Assembly (NCBI RefSeq): GCF_000244955.1
Contig: NZ_CM001439.1
Coordinates: forward strand, 4,262,643-4,326,642
Length of the DNA stretch: 64,000 nt
Direction: 5' to 3'
Origin: Saccharomonospora marina XMU15
GTDB taxonomy: Bacteria > Actinomycetota > Actinomycetes > Mycobacteriales > Pseudonocardiaceae
Position 1 is the first letter of the stretch, and every line of letters starts with the position of its first letter. The notes beneath the pieces were generated by a model, which saw nothing but the letters and a program-made list of their open reading frames with translations, was not told where the DNA came from and did no database searches. The translations under genes were made by a program, and so were the position numbers. Positions 37,338-46,305 of this stretch are shown piece after piece.

Positions 37338-37419
37338 GGCTTTCCTCTGTTTCCGCTGTCGTTCGATCTGTCATCTGCGTGGCACAGCCGCGCGGTTGAA
37401 GGCATGGCTGCGAAAAGCA

Positions 37420-37446
37420 GAGGGGGCCGTCAGGGACGGCCCCCTC
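37420..37446 (-). terminator. Intrinsic terminator after the 37494 gene
   Basis: GAGGGGGCCGTC (37420-37431) and GACGGCCCCCTC (37435-37446) form a perfect 12-bp stem with a three-base loop. On the minus strand it is followed by TGCTTTTCG, so it has a short T-run. It lies 47 bases after the stop of the 37494 gene. Confidence 0.85.
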
Positions 37447-37493
37447 CTGCCCGCGATGGCCGGGCCCCGCATCGCGGTCGGCTACCGGCCCGG

Positions 37494-38204
37494 TCAGTCC
37501 GCGCGCTCCCACTCGAAGGTGGCACCAATCGAGAAGCGGCCGTCCTCGGCGGCGGTGATCCGGTCAGGCAGGTATCCGTCTTCGCCGATGGCCTGGTGGT
37601 CGACCATGACGATCGTGCCGCCGTCCCAGTAGGCGAGGTCAGATCCTTCCGGGTACTTGCGGGCGGTGTCGCTGATCCAGGCGACGACCACCTCGGCCAC
37701 GGTGCGCCGGAAGCGTGGGCATCCAGCCCTGCTCCACCCATGGATCTCCGAGGCGAGCGCAGGGAAGGCGGGGTCCGTACCGTCGATGTTGATCGTGACC
37801 AGGATTTCGTCGTCCTCGGGCACGAGCCGGGCGGAGTCGGCCAGCAGACCGGCATCAGCCTGCGGATCGGTTGGCGGAGCGGTGAGTTCCCAGCACCACC
37901 CGCGATAGCCGATCGCGTAGCGGTTGTTTTCGTCCGGCTCGATCCGGTCCGGCCTGTGCTCCTCGGTTTCGAGGACCGTCAGCACGTCGCCGTCGAAAGT
38001 GGCGGTGTCGGGCCATTCGTCGGGGTCGTGGTCGTGCATGGTGTTGAGCCACAAGGCAATGGACTCGGCGACAGTGCGCCGGAACCGGGGCACAGCGAAT
38101 CCGTTCCAACGCTCGTCTTCGATGGTTGCTGGGAACGCCTGTGTGGTGTCGGCGAGGGCGACGTACACCTCGCCGTCTGTCGCGGTGAGATTCGGTGTGA
38201 ACAT
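37494..38204 (-). CDS. Hypothetical protein with an internal duplication
   Basis: A 236-aa protein (ATG 38204, AAAGGAT upstream) made of two related halves: FAVPRFRRTVAESIALWLNT at about aa 36-55 returns as CPRFRRTVAEVVVAWISDT near aa 156-174, and in both halves a DxxTFDGDVLTVLE/LAYWDGGTIVMVD strand and a PDRI(E/T) segment with a Trp-containing end follow. No family is recognised. The acidic, Trp-rich composition is typical of small plasmid or phage genes. Confidence 0.7.
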   Translation of the reverse strand: MFTPNLTATDGEVYVALADTTQAFPATIEDERWNGFAVPRFRRTVAESIALWLNTMHDHDPDEWPDTATFDGDVLTVLETEEHRPDRIEPDENNRYAIGYRGWCWELTAPPTDPQADAGLLADSARLVPEDDEILVTINIDGTDPAFPALASEIHGWSRAGCPRFRRTVAEVVVAWISDTARKYPEGSDLAYWDGGTIVMVDHQAIGEDGYLPDRITAAEDGRFSIGATFEWERAD

Positions 38205-38231
38205 GGCAGATCCTTTCCTTGCACAGAGGCG

Positions 38232-38795
38232 TTATCGGGTGGTGGTGATCGGCTGGGTGGTCCAGGCATAGAGATCGCGCGCCATGCGGGCGTGCTGGCG
38301 GCAGTAGAGGGTGTGCGGTGCGCTGCTGACCTGTTGGGTTGCGCGCCGATGGCAGTAGCGCGGCGGGCGACCGTCGCCGAATTCGGTTTGCCAGGCGCAC
38401 ACCCGGAGGCGGCGGAGGAAGACCACGAGGCCCGGTCCACCGTTGACGCCGAACCATCGGCCGCCGTCGCCGTCGGTGGCGTGCCAGGTGAAGCGGGTCC
38501 AGCGGTGCCCGGTGGGCGTGGTGGCTCGTTCGCCGGCCTGGTGCCGGTCGGCCGGGTCGATGGTGGCGAGATGCCCGCCTGACCAGGTCGTGAGTGTCGC
38601 GCTGTCGCAGGCGACGTAGGCGGCGAAGCGGGTCGCGTGGTTGAGTGCGTCGCGCTGTCGTTCGGTGGCGCAGGCGTAGCAGATGGTCGCGCCGGTAGCG
38701 GAGTCGGTCGCGAATCCGGTGCCGATTCCGTCGGGCACCGGAACATGTCCGCAGTCGAGTCGAGTTGCCGCGTTGACGACGGCTCCAGTGGCCAT
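38232..38795 (-). CDS. Hypothetical cysteine-containing protein
   Basis: A 187-aa product with Cys residues arranged in two groups: CGHVPVPDGIGTGF then CYACATE near aa 15-45, and CAWQTEF with YCHRRATQ and YCRQHARMA near the C-terminus. They could form zinc sites. The family is unassigned. The start is ATG 38795. Confidence 0.65.
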   Translation of the reverse strand: MATGAVVNAATRLDCGHVPVPDGIGTGFATDSATGATICYACATERQRDALNHATRFAAYVACDSATLTTWSGGHLATIDPADRHQAGERATTPTGHRWTRFTWHATDGDGGRWFGVNGGPGLVVFLRRLRVCAWQTEFGDGRPPRYCHRRATQQVSSAPHTLYCRQHARMARDLYAWTTQPITTTR

Positions 38796-38870
38796 GACGA
38801 TGCCCTTTCAGTAGTGGAATTTAGGTAGATACGAATCCGCGCGCATGGCGGCGCGTTGCACGGGTGGCGG

Positions 38871-39422
38871 TCAAGCTCCGGCGTATTTGCATTGAACGAT
38901 TTCGCCGTGGTGACGTCCGGCGCATTCGATGGTGCCGAGTGTGCGATCTTTGACCGCGAGTCGACGGCGGGCATCGGCTTCGAGGTCGTCGATGGTCGAG
39001 CCTTCCAGCGCTTCGTGGTGCAACTGCCGCTCACCGAACACGCGAGCATCGGGGAAGGCAGCGGCCCACATGCGGGCGTACAGTCCGGCGGCAGCGGATC
39101 GCATCGGGGCAATCGTGCTGACTTCGCTGCAGGCGCAGCACACTTCGACTGCCGTGCCCGGTCTGGTGTCTGCACCGTTGACGACCCGATTCAGGATTTC
39201 GCGGCAGTGCGGCCGGAACACGAATTCGCGGGACATGCGCTCATGCGTGGGCGTGAGCAGCGAAAAACTGTGGTAGAGCGTGTCCGCCTCAGCGGGATTA
39301 GTGGTGATCGCTCGTGCGATTTCCTCCTCGGCCCAGTCCATCTGGTCGAACAGTGAGCCGAAAATTTTTGTGATGTCGCCGAGAATGTCTAGTACGGGGT
39401 CACTTTCTGTTGATGCGGTCAT
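38871..39422 (-). CDS. Hypothetical protein
   Basis: A 183-aa product (ATG 39422, AGGAGAAA upstream). Features are an acidic N-terminus, CCACSEVST in the middle (three Cys), and a C-terminal CAGRHHGEIVQCKYAG. These may bind zinc. No family is recognised. Confidence 0.65.
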   Translation of the reverse strand: MTASTESDPVLDILGDITKIFGSLFDQMDWAEEEIARAITTNPAEADTLYHSFSLLTPTHERMSREFVFRPHCREILNRVVNGADTRPGTAVEVCCACSEVSTIAPMRSAAAGLYARMWAAAFPDARVFGERQLHHEALEGSTIDDLEADARRRLAVKDRTLGTIECAGRHHGEIVQCKYAGA

Positions 39423-39508
39423 GGCTGTTTCTCCTGCGTTGCTTGGCTTTCCTGTGCTTCTGCGCGACGCGGTCCCACCTGCGCGGCTGCTCTTGGGGCG
39501 CGAGGTGG

Positions 39509-40369
39509 TCAGCGGTGGCGGGTGATGCGGGCGAGCTGGACGAGTGAGGTGATGGGCCCGGCCCAGTAGCGGGCGTGGGCGGGCTCGTCGCCGATGCCCC
39601 ACACGGACAGCTCGACCTGCGGATTGCTGGGGCGTGTCCAGGTGGCGTGAACGCCGGGCCCGGTGGTGCATCGGATGCCGTGCTCATCGCAGGCGTAGGT
39701 GTCCGCGGGGCCGGTCCACCCCATCGCGTGCAAGAACTCGGCGACCTGGGCATAGCTCGCGTCGAGTGGTTGCCCCGGGGTGACGGGCGCACGGTCGGTG
39801 GCACCGGATTCGCCGGTGATCACAGCGCGAACCTCGGTGGTCTCGAACAGGCGTCCGCGCTCACTGGAATCGGCGTAGGCCAGCGCGTGCGGCCCGGTGA
39901 ACCACAACGTGAGCGTGTGCCCGTCCCGGACCCAGCCGCGCCGGTAACCGCGCCGCTCGCCCAATTCGGCGGACGGGATCGGCGGCAGGGTGCCGTCGAG
40001 TTCGTGATCGGGGCGGGCGGCCCATCCGTGCGCGGCGAGGTCGTCGAGAATGCGGGGGTAGGCCATGTCTTTGGCGCGGGCTCCGGTGTATCCGGCGGCG
40101 GCGCGTGCCATGGTGTCGGCGAGGCGGTTCATGCGCGCGGTGACGTAGCGCAGCCCGTCCGGTGGGTAGGGCGTGGCCTTGAACAGGGTGTGCGCGTCGT
40201 CGGTGAGGTCGGCGACCTGGCAGCGCAGCTCTTCGGCGTAGGCGGCGAGTTCGGCGAGGCTGGCAGCGCGCAGTGCCGCGAGCCCTTCCGCCGCGTCGGC
40301 GCGGGCACGGTTCCGGTCGGCCTCGGCGCGGGCCTCGGCGAGCGGTTCGTGGTCGGTGTGCTGGTTCAT
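39509..40369 (-). CDS. Hypothetical protein with a coiled-coil N-terminus
   Basis: A 286-aa product starting at ATG 40369. The first 60 residues are Ala/Arg/Glu-rich and look like a coiled coil; the rest is a globular alpha/beta domain with GYRRGWVRDGHTLTLWFTG and WTGPADTYACDEHGIRC. It is unassigned. Confidence 0.65.
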   Translation of the reverse strand: MNQHTDHEPLAEARAEADRNRARADAAEGLAALRAASLAELAAYAEELRCQVADLTDDAHTLFKATPYPPDGLRYVTARMNRLADTMARAAAGYTGARAKDMAYPRILDDLAAHGWAARPDHELDGTLPPIPSAELGERRGYRRGWVRDGHTLTLWFTGPHALAYADSSERGRLFETTEVRAVITGESGATDRAPVTPGQPLDASYAQVAEFLHAMGWTGPADTYACDEHGIRCTTGPGVHATWTRPSNPQVELSVWGIGDEPAHARYWAGPITSLVQLARITRHR

Positions 40370-40391
40370 TGGTGGTGCTCCTGTGGGCAGG

Positions 40392-40430
40392 GCTCGCGGC
40401 CCCGCCGTCGGTGGCGGCGGGGCGGCGAGC
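40392..40430 (-). terminator. GC-rich hairpin after the 40455 gene
   Basis: GCTCGC-GGCCCCGCC and GGCGGGGC-GGCGAGC fold into a long, near-perfect stem. It follows the stop of the 40455 gene on the minus strand and precedes the 40369 start. Confidence 0.6.
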
Positions 40431-40454
40431 GGGCGGGTGACGAACGCGGGCGGG

Positions 40455-41114
40455 TCAGTGGTCCTGGTCCCATCCCATGCGGGCGGCCCAGGCGGCGAGT
40501 GCGCGCGCGGCCTCGTGCGGTGTGCCGTAGGTGGGTTCCTCGGCGGCGGGAAGGTCGGGCCGGATGCTGCCGCCGGTGAGGTCGCGGGCGGTGTAGCGCT
40601 CGCGGTCCCCTTCGGTGATGCGGCGGACGGTGCCGATGCCGAGTCCGTTGACCGTGATGGGCCATGCGTGGGTGAAGGCGAACCGCTCCTGCTCGGGGGC
40701 GGTGGCGCGGTGGTGTGCGGGCCAGCGGTGCGCGGCCCACCAGTTGGTCACCGTGACGTCAATGACGCGGTCTCCCGCGTCGACGATGGCGCTCACCAGG
40801 TCCCGTGCGGCGGTGGCCCCGATCAGGTCGGCCAGCCGGGCGTACGCGTCACGGGCCGTGGTGAGTCGTGTGAGGATCGGTGCTGCCTCGCTGCGGAGGG
40901 TGTCGGCGTCCATCTCGCCGATCGCGTCGGTACGGGCGTCGTAGGCGTCGCGGTCGGTCATACCGGGTGTCCAGCGCGGGGCCAGCGCGTTGATGCAGTC
41001 CAGGCACGTGCTGCACCGGTAGACGCTGGGGTGTGACACGGCAATGGAAATCCCCATGCCGATGTTGTCGCACCCTGGGGTTCCGCACTCGCCGCTCATG
41101 GTGCCTTTGCTCAT
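40455..41114 (-). CDS. Hypothetical protein with a putative zinc ribbon
   Basis: A 219-aa product (ATG 41114, GAGGGA upstream; an alternative ATG lies at 41099). The N-terminus has CGTPGCDNIGMGI and YRCSTCLDCINAL, four to five cysteines like a zinc ribbon. The rest is a helical Ala-rich domain with EQERFAFTHAWPITVNG. It is unassigned, but of the plasmid-phage type. Confidence 0.65.
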   Translation of the reverse strand: MSKGTMSGECGTPGCDNIGMGISIAVSHPSVYRCSTCLDCINALAPRWTPGMTDRDAYDARTDAIGEMDADTLRSEAAPILTRLTTARDAYARLADLIGATAARDLVSAIVDAGDRVIDVTVTNWWAAHRWPAHHRATAPEQERFAFTHAWPITVNGLGIGTVRRITEGDRERYTARDLTGGSIRPDLPAAEEPTYGTPHEAARALAAWAARMGWDQDH

Positions 41115-41156
41115 GGTCCCTCTGTCCTTTCTGGACTGAGTTCGTGGGCTGGGTGG

Positions 41157-42026
41157 TCAGGACCAGTCGCTCCACCAGCTGCGGACCTCGGAGGGCTCGG
41201 TGTCGTAGCACTCGGTGATGACCTGGTCCAGGTCAGCGGTGGGGTTGTCGAGGCGGGTCAGCGCGGCGTTCACCACGAGATTGATCAGGTCGTCGTCACG
41301 GTCGCGCGTGGCCACTTCGTCGATCACGAGGTCGGCACCGTCGTTGACGGCGCGGGAAACCTGGTCTCGGGTGAAGTGCGGCATCTCCTGGTCCGTCGGT
41401 TTCCTTTTCGGTTCGGACTTGGTCGGGTGGTCGGTGTGCGGGAATGTCGCGAGGAACGCGGCGACTTTGGCGGCGTCGTCCGACGCGACGGAGAAGGCGA
41501 ACGCCACGTGCTTGCAGTTGCGGGGCACCGTGGCGGTGCCGGCCAGCGGCCCCTGGTAGCGCACGATTGCTTCCTGCGGGTCGCAGCCGAGCGGGCTGAG
41601 TCCGGGCGGTTGGACGGTCGCGCCGAGTGGGTCCGCGATGGCGTGCGCGAGCCGGTCGCGTGCGGCGGCCTGGTCGTCGAGTCGTTGTTTCAGCTCGCGG
41701 GTTTCCGCGAGGGTGGCCCGGTAGCCGGGCAGCAGCCGCCGGGCAGTCTCGGCGGCGACGGTTTCGGGTGTCTTGGCCGGGGACACCGTAATTTCGTGTA
41801 ATGGCGCTGGGTTTCCGTGGCGGTGCCGGATAGTCGCTAGTTCGGCCGGGAGGCTGGCGGACAGCCTGAGCCGTGGTGCCTTCTCCCAGTCGGAGTAGCA
41901 CACGTGAACGTCTTCACCATCTGGGCCGATCAGGACCCGGTCGCGGTGACCGTGGTAGCCCGGTTCGACCGTCCACGTCCCGTCGAGCGCTTCCGCCATC
42001 GCAACCGCGAATGCCTGCATGTCCAT
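41157..42026 (-). CDS. Hypothetical protein
   Basis: A 289-aa product from ATG 42026; an upstream in-frame ATG at 42095 is less likely because GGAAGGAAA precedes the chosen start. The N-terminal part (MDMQAFAVAMAEALDGTW) and a long central helix (TPETVAAETARRLLPGYRAT) are visible. No family is recognised. It lies between hairpin-separated small genes. Confidence 0.6.
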   Translation of the reverse strand: MDMQAFAVAMAEALDGTWTVEPGYHGHRDRVLIGPDGEDVHVCYSDWEKAPRLRLSASLPAELATIRHRHGNPAPLHEITVSPAKTPETVAAETARRLLPGYRATLAETRELKQRLDDQAAARDRLAHAIADPLGATVQPPGLSPLGCDPQEAIVRYQGPLAGTATVPRNCKHVAFAFSVASDDAAKVAAFLATFPHTDHPTKSEPKRKPTDQEMPHFTRDQVSRAVNDGADLVIDEVATRDRDDDLINLVVNAALTRLDNPTADLDQVITECYDTEPSEVRSWWSDWS

Positions 42027-42110
42027 GGGTTGGTTTCCTTCCTGTGTCGCGGATTTGTGTGCGCCGGAATTGGTTCGGGCGTCGGTTGTGGCCATCTCGC
42101 GGCCACGGCA

Positions 42111-42135
42111 CCCGCGCGGCGCATGGCCGCGCGGG
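42111..42135 (-). terminator. Perfect hairpin after the DUF932 gene
   Basis: CCCGCGCGGC (42111-42120) pairs with GCCGCGCGGG (42126-42135) around a five-base loop, 24 bases beyond the DUF932 stop on the minus strand. Confidence 0.7.
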
Positions 42136-42158
42136 CACCGAAGCGGCGAGAGTCCTTG

Positions 42159-43163
42159 TCAGACCGAGGCCAGCACCTTGCCGAGCGTCGTCACGGTGTC
42201 CTGGTCGAGCGCGTCGGCTTTTCCGTCCACCGCGCGGGACATGTTGCGTTCGGCGCGGGAGGCGTTGCGCACGATCGCTTCGTGGTGGGTGTAGGTGTTG
42301 ATGGCCTGCACTACTCCCCACGCGGTGCCGCGCCACGGGCTGACCCGGTTGTCGGTGTTCCACAACCGGTTGAGCGCGGCCCGTTCGTTCGTTGCGGTAG
42401 TGCGGGCGCGTCCCTTCTCCTCGGGCATCGGGGTGTGTGCGTCCAGGAAGGCGTGCCATGCCTGGTCGGTCACGGTCGTTTCGCACAGGGCCTTGACCTC
42501 GGCGGCGAATTCCTCGGCCACCGTGTGGACCATCGCGAGCGCGTCGCGGGCCTCGACGATGCGGAACTTGCCGTTCTTGGAGTGCTTGACCTTGAACTGT
42601 TGGCCGTACTCGCGCAGCCCGGCCGACATCGTGTTGTCGCACACCACGTTGGTCACGGTGCGCTTGTAGGTGGTGGCAAGGCTGCCGTCGTGGCTGGTGC
42701 AGGCGACCAGGTTCGGCCGGAACTCCACGCCTTCCGGGGTGGTGATGTTCTCGGGCACTTCCACGCTCACCCATGCCTGTCGGCGGTCGCGCAGCAGGCC
42801 CGCGGAGCCGATCGACAGACCGTCGTCCAGGATCGTGCCGACCTTGTCCAGTAGCCATTCCTGGTACTGGTGCACGGTGTACCCGTCGGCGAAGATCCCG
42901 AGGACATCACCGGTATCCGATGCGGTGATGGCTTGCTTGTTGGGCACGCGGCGAAGGCCGAACTTGCCCGCCACAAGCACCGGTTCCGGTTCGGCGGTCC
43001 AGTGGAACAAGCGCCGCTGCACATCGGTGACCGGGATGGCTCCGGCGTAGTGGTTCGGCTCGCTGCCTTGCGCCGATGCCCGGTAGTGCCACGCGTGGCC
43101 GCGCTTGTCGGTGAACCCGATCAGAACATTGTTGTTGAGCCATTCGCTGGTTTCTTTGGACAT
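42159..43163 (-). CDS. DUF932 phage/plasmid-like protein
   Basis: A 334-aa protein of the DUF932 family, found on phages and plasmids of actinobacteria and of unknown function. Typical segments are LIGFTDKRGHAWHYRA, GIFADGYTVHQYQEWLLD, RRQAWVSVEVPE, NLVACTSHDGSLATTYKRT and DNTMSAGLREYG. The start is ATG 43163; its ribosome site is weak. It points to a mobile-element origin of this gene run. Confidence 0.85.
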   Translation of the reverse strand: MSKETSEWLNNNVLIGFTDKRGHAWHYRASAQGSEPNHYAGAIPVTDVQRRLFHWTAEPEPVLVAGKFGLRRVPNKQAITASDTGDVLGIFADGYTVHQYQEWLLDKVGTILDDGLSIGSAGLLRDRRQAWVSVEVPENITTPEGVEFRPNLVACTSHDGSLATTYKRTVTNVVCDNTMSAGLREYGQQFKVKHSKNGKFRIVEARDALAMVHTVAEEFAAEVKALCETTVTDQAWHAFLDAHTPMPEEKGRARTTATNERAALNRLWNTDNRVSPWRGTAWGVVQAINTYTHHEAIVRNASRAERNMSRAVDGKADALDQDTVTTLGKVLASV

Positions 43164-43221
43164 GACAAACCCACTTTCGTTATAGGAGGTGCTACGGGAA
43201 ACCGTTGTGCGGTCACGGCGT

Positions 43222-43241
43222 CCGCGCGCGACTGCGCGCGG
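43222..43241 (-). terminator. Hairpin after the 43268 gene
   Basis: CCGCGCGC (43222-43229) pairs with GCGCGCGG (43234-43241) around GACT. It lies 27 bases after the stop of the gene ending at 43268. Confidence 0.65.
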
Positions 43242-43267
43242 CACCGAAACGCCACAACACAGTGCGG

Positions 43268-43675
43268 CTAGTTGCGGTAGTGAGATCGCATAGATTCTTC
43301 TGCCCGGCTCAGTGCGGCACGTTGCGAAAGCCACCGTTCGGCATCGCTGAAATGCCGGTGCCATTGCTCGGTTTCGTCGGGCTCAACCGAGCAGAACGCC
43401 AACCCGCGCCACAACCCGCGCCAGCGAAGGATCACGCGCACGTGTCCGTGCTCGGTCGCGTAGGCGAATACGGTTTCGTCGTCAGGCTGTTCATTCTCTT
43501 GTGGGCCCGATTCGGCGAGATAACGCACGACTAGGCTCACTAGTAGTTCATGGTGGGCCCCCATGGTCGACAGTGCTTGGTACGCGCGCCGGGCTCCGTG
43601 CTGGTTGGCGTAGTCATGAAAGATCGCGTATTGCCGGTCCTTCTCGCTTCCGGCAACCGGATCGTTGGTATCCAC
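43268..43675 (-). CDS. Hypothetical protein
   Basis: A 135-aa product from GTG 43675, chosen because AAAGGAG sits seven bases upstream; the frame is open to 43750. It is helical with Trp-rich WHRHFSDAERWLSQ near the C-terminus. No family is recognised. Confidence 0.6.
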   Translation of the reverse strand: MDTNDPVAGSEKDRQYAIFHDYANQHGARRAYQALSTMGAHHELLVSLVVRYLAESGPQENEQPDDETVFAYATEHGHVRVILRWRGLWRGLAFCSVEPDETEQWHRHFSDAERWLSQRAALSRAEESMRSHYRN

Positions 43676-43718
43676 GATGTATCTCCTTTGTCCGCTGCCC
43701 CTTGACGGGTCGCGTTCG

Positions 43719-44483
43719 TTACGCCACGTTTTTGCCGTAGGGGTAGACAAGGGGGTAACAGTGCTCGCAGCCCCGCAGGGTTTCGCGAACGTCGGACATG
43801 GTTACGGTGTGATTGCCGTGCCGGTATCCGTCGACCATGACGGAAATGCATTCGCAGTCGTCTTCTGCGTAGCATTCGGCGCAGTCGTAATGCAGCGGCT
43901 CATCAAACGTTGTCGCGAGCCACTTGTCACACTCGGCGCATTCCCGATAGCCCAGATTGGACATGATGCGGTCGATATCCCAGCTGTGACAGTCGGTGCA
44001 CAAAGTCTGTCCGTCATCGCTGAGCGCAGACACAACGTCGGCTGCGATGTCTTCCGGAACGTCGTAGGAATCGACCAGGACGCGCGCGGCATTCTCCCTT
44101 TCCCGTTCGTAGAAGTCTTCGTCGTCGAGCAGGGGGTATCCCGCGAGAGAGTCGCCGATACGGTCGGCGGCCTCACGTGCGGCGGAATCGCCGTAGTCGT
44201 AGGCAAGAAGGCCGTTCCACTCTGCCGTTTTCCTCGGCGCCGCTTCCTCCATGAGCCGCATTGCCGCTTGCCCATTGGACACGTCCACCATATGGGAGCA
44301 TTGGTGCCCGGTGAGGTAGTCGCCAGGAATTGGCAGTGGATCACCGCCCGATCCGAGAACGAATCCGAAACCGGACCATTCATTGTCCCGGGCGCAGTCT
44401 TCACCGTCCCATGTCCCGTAACGGTAATTTTGGCTGAAGTACCAGTGTGCAGCTTTGGAAAACGAAATTTCAGGGTTGTTCAT
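43719..44483 (-). CDS. Hypothetical cysteine-rich protein
   Basis: A 254-aa product (ATG 44483). The C-terminal 90 residues are Cys-rich (LCTDCHSWDI, RECAECDKWLA, HYDCAECYAEDDCEC and CEHCYPL), which suggests several zinc sites. The N-terminal part is Trp/Tyr-rich and acidic. It is unassigned; such proteins occur on actinobacterial mobile elements. Confidence 0.65.
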   Translation of the reverse strand: MNNPEISFSKAAHWYFSQNYRYGTWDGEDCARDNEWSGFGFVLGSGGDPLPIPGDYLTGHQCSHMVDVSNGQAAMRLMEEAAPRKTAEWNGLLAYDYGDSAAREAADRIGDSLAGYPLLDDEDFYERERENAARVLVDSYDVPEDIAADVVSALSDDGQTLCTDCHSWDIDRIMSNLGYRECAECDKWLATTFDEPLHYDCAECYAEDDCECISVMVDGYRHGNHTVTMSDVRETLRGCEHCYPLVYPYGKNVA

Positions 44484-44519
44484 GATTGACACTCCCGACG
44501 GGCGTGGATTAGTTACGGG

Positions 44520-44678
44520 TCACAGGCCGCATGCGGCAAAGAAGCGGTCCCGGTTAAATCGGGGGTTTACTGATTTGAAGTACGTGCACAAGGCGTCGGC
44601 GAGTGCTTTTCGTTCGTTGTCGGCGACTACTTCCCGACGTACGGAATCGGCAATTTCTTTGAAGTCCTTGCGTGTCAT
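44520..44678 (-). CDS. Small phage/plasmid-type protein
   Basis: A 52-aa product with GGAGGACC before ATG 44678. The sequence (TRKDFKEIADSVRREV, then a C-terminal NRDRFFAACG) matches a small family seen in actinobacteriophages and plasmids, of unknown function. It is the first gene of the leftward small-gene run. Confidence 0.7.
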   Translation of the reverse strand: MTRKDFKEIADSVRREVVADNERKALADALCTYFKSVNPRFNRDRFFAACGL

Positions 44679-45377
44679 GACAGGTCCTCCAATGGTGTTG
44701 TAGTTGCATGTTGTTTGGCGGTTCAGGCCAGTTGCGAACTGGTACGGGTCGAAATGTGGACGCGTCGGGTGCGATTCACGCAATGGGGATCATCTTCTAT
44801 GTCCGTGCAATGCGGAATCGCAAGCGATAGCGCCCGGTCGGCCGGTAGCGCATTCCCTGAACCTCCCTAAAAGGGAAGCCATTATGTCTAGTGCACAACG
44901 CAGGGAACCATGCCCGTAAGACATAGCGTGCTACGAACGGCAAAAGCGCGACGCGCTTGAGAGAGTGTCGTTCAATGTCGGCAACCGCTTTACACAATCC
45001 GGACGCCCACGCGTTGTGACGTTTTTCGGTGCTAGACCACCATGTAGTTATCTTGGGGACACACCTGTGGCAGGCATGCCTTTTATGCGCGCTACTCCGC
45101 TCTATAGCAAGGGATTCACATAACGGGGCTGCAAGCGCAGTTACTACGCATCCCAGACTAGAAATGCGCGTTTGGCTACGCGTCGTTCCCCACTACTGCC
45201 CTGCACGGTTTCGCTGCTGTCCGCGCGGCCCAAGCCGCTGCCCGCGCTATGCGGGTCTTATCGTTCGTAACGGCCAATCCTTTGAGGAGAAGAAAGGAAG
45301 GAGATCGCTCGCGGGACGCCGTGTCCCGGTCCTCACGCCCTTCGCTGTCTCATCCGCTCCGGTCTGTCTCGGTTACA

Positions 45378-45404
45378 TGTCTAGGTTGACACATGACCTA
45401 GACA
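45378..45404. promoter_or_regulatory. Inverted repeat, possible operator
   Basis: TGTCTAGGT (45378-45386) and ACCTAGACA (45396-45404) form a perfect 9-base inverted repeat separated by nine bases; TTGACA lies in the centre. The half-site motif also appears upstream of the small HTH gene at 34257. Confidence 0.5.
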
Positions 45405-45512
45405 CTTTCAAGCTCCAGTCGAGTTCCGTTATCTCGCCGTTACCTTCGGCGTCGACCTCCCTGCTCAGGGCCGGTTGGGCCCTTGAGCTGGGAAGACGCA
45501 GCGGAAGAGAAT

Positions 45513-45592
45513 GACCCGCACAGCGGCAGCCAGCGCCCGCGCCCGCGACCCGCACAGCGGCAGCCAGCGCCCGCGCCCGCGACCCGCACAGC
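45513..45592. repeat. 34-bp tandem repeat, 2.3 copies
   Basis: Two identical 34-bp units (45513-45546 and 45547-45580) and twelve bases of a third follow each other, rich in CAGC and CGCCCG. It lies in the long non-coding region. Confidence 0.85.
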
Positions 45593-46305
45593 TTGGATTC
45601 AGTACGAATTTCTCTTTGGATATCTTGTGGTTTTTGAATCACACCACTTGCGGCGACGCCGTTTATATGGTTGTCAACATCTATGAGTCATGTTTCTGTA
45701 TCGTTAGGTTTTATCTTGCGGGCAAGGAAAAGGCGGAAAGAGCCATGCAGTCACTTAGGATCAAAAAGAAGAAAGAATGGAAGGAAAGATGTGGCGAAGG
45801 AGAATGAAGAAGAAGCTGGCTACAGCAGAACGGGACCTGCGGACGGAAGGCAGTGCGAGCATCAGATAGCCAACACACCACCCAAGCCGACTGTTCACGT
45901 GCCTGCCGGCACCGAAGTCGGGGGACACGGAGGAAGGGGTTGCCCGGCGTTGGCCTGTGACAAGGCTTTGACGCGCCCCTTCCTCTCTAGTGGGAGCCCG
46001 GAAAGGAAGACGGAAAGGAAGGTGGAGAGGAAGGTGGACGGGCGAGAGGTCTACGGGGTCGCCGCCGACTCCGTGCCGGTTGTACACGCGGCAGAGTACT
46101 GGCCTCGGGTCGTGCTGCAGCTCGCCTCCGCGGCTGCCACCGCCGCTTCCCGGAATCACGCGAATAAGTTCACATCACGGGCGTTCAACGTATCCGCGAG
46201 GAATCAACCCAGTATAACGAGGTTGGCTCGTGTTGGACAGCCTCCGGAAACTGGCGGATCGCTATGATATTCGTGTCTACTTCCTGCGTTAGGCGCTGGG
46301 TTCGT

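Larger units (their letters stand above)
44679..46305. other. 1.6-kb non-coding, repeat-bearing region
   Basis: No frame here has a ribosome site or recognisable protein. It has AT-rich islands (about 44680-45000 and 45600-45800), a 34-bp tandem repeat (45513-45592), a 9-bp inverted repeat (45378-45404) and purine-rich tracts on the plus strand (about 45288-45303, 45764-45793 and 46000-46045). It separates the small-gene run from the Tad locus. A replication origin, transfer origin or regulatory RNA locus would all fit. Confidence 0.6.

Noticed and set aside
45029-46267. Open frames of 161 and 198 codons in the non-coding region
   Set aside because: Low-complexity repeats, no ribosome site and no similarity to any family.
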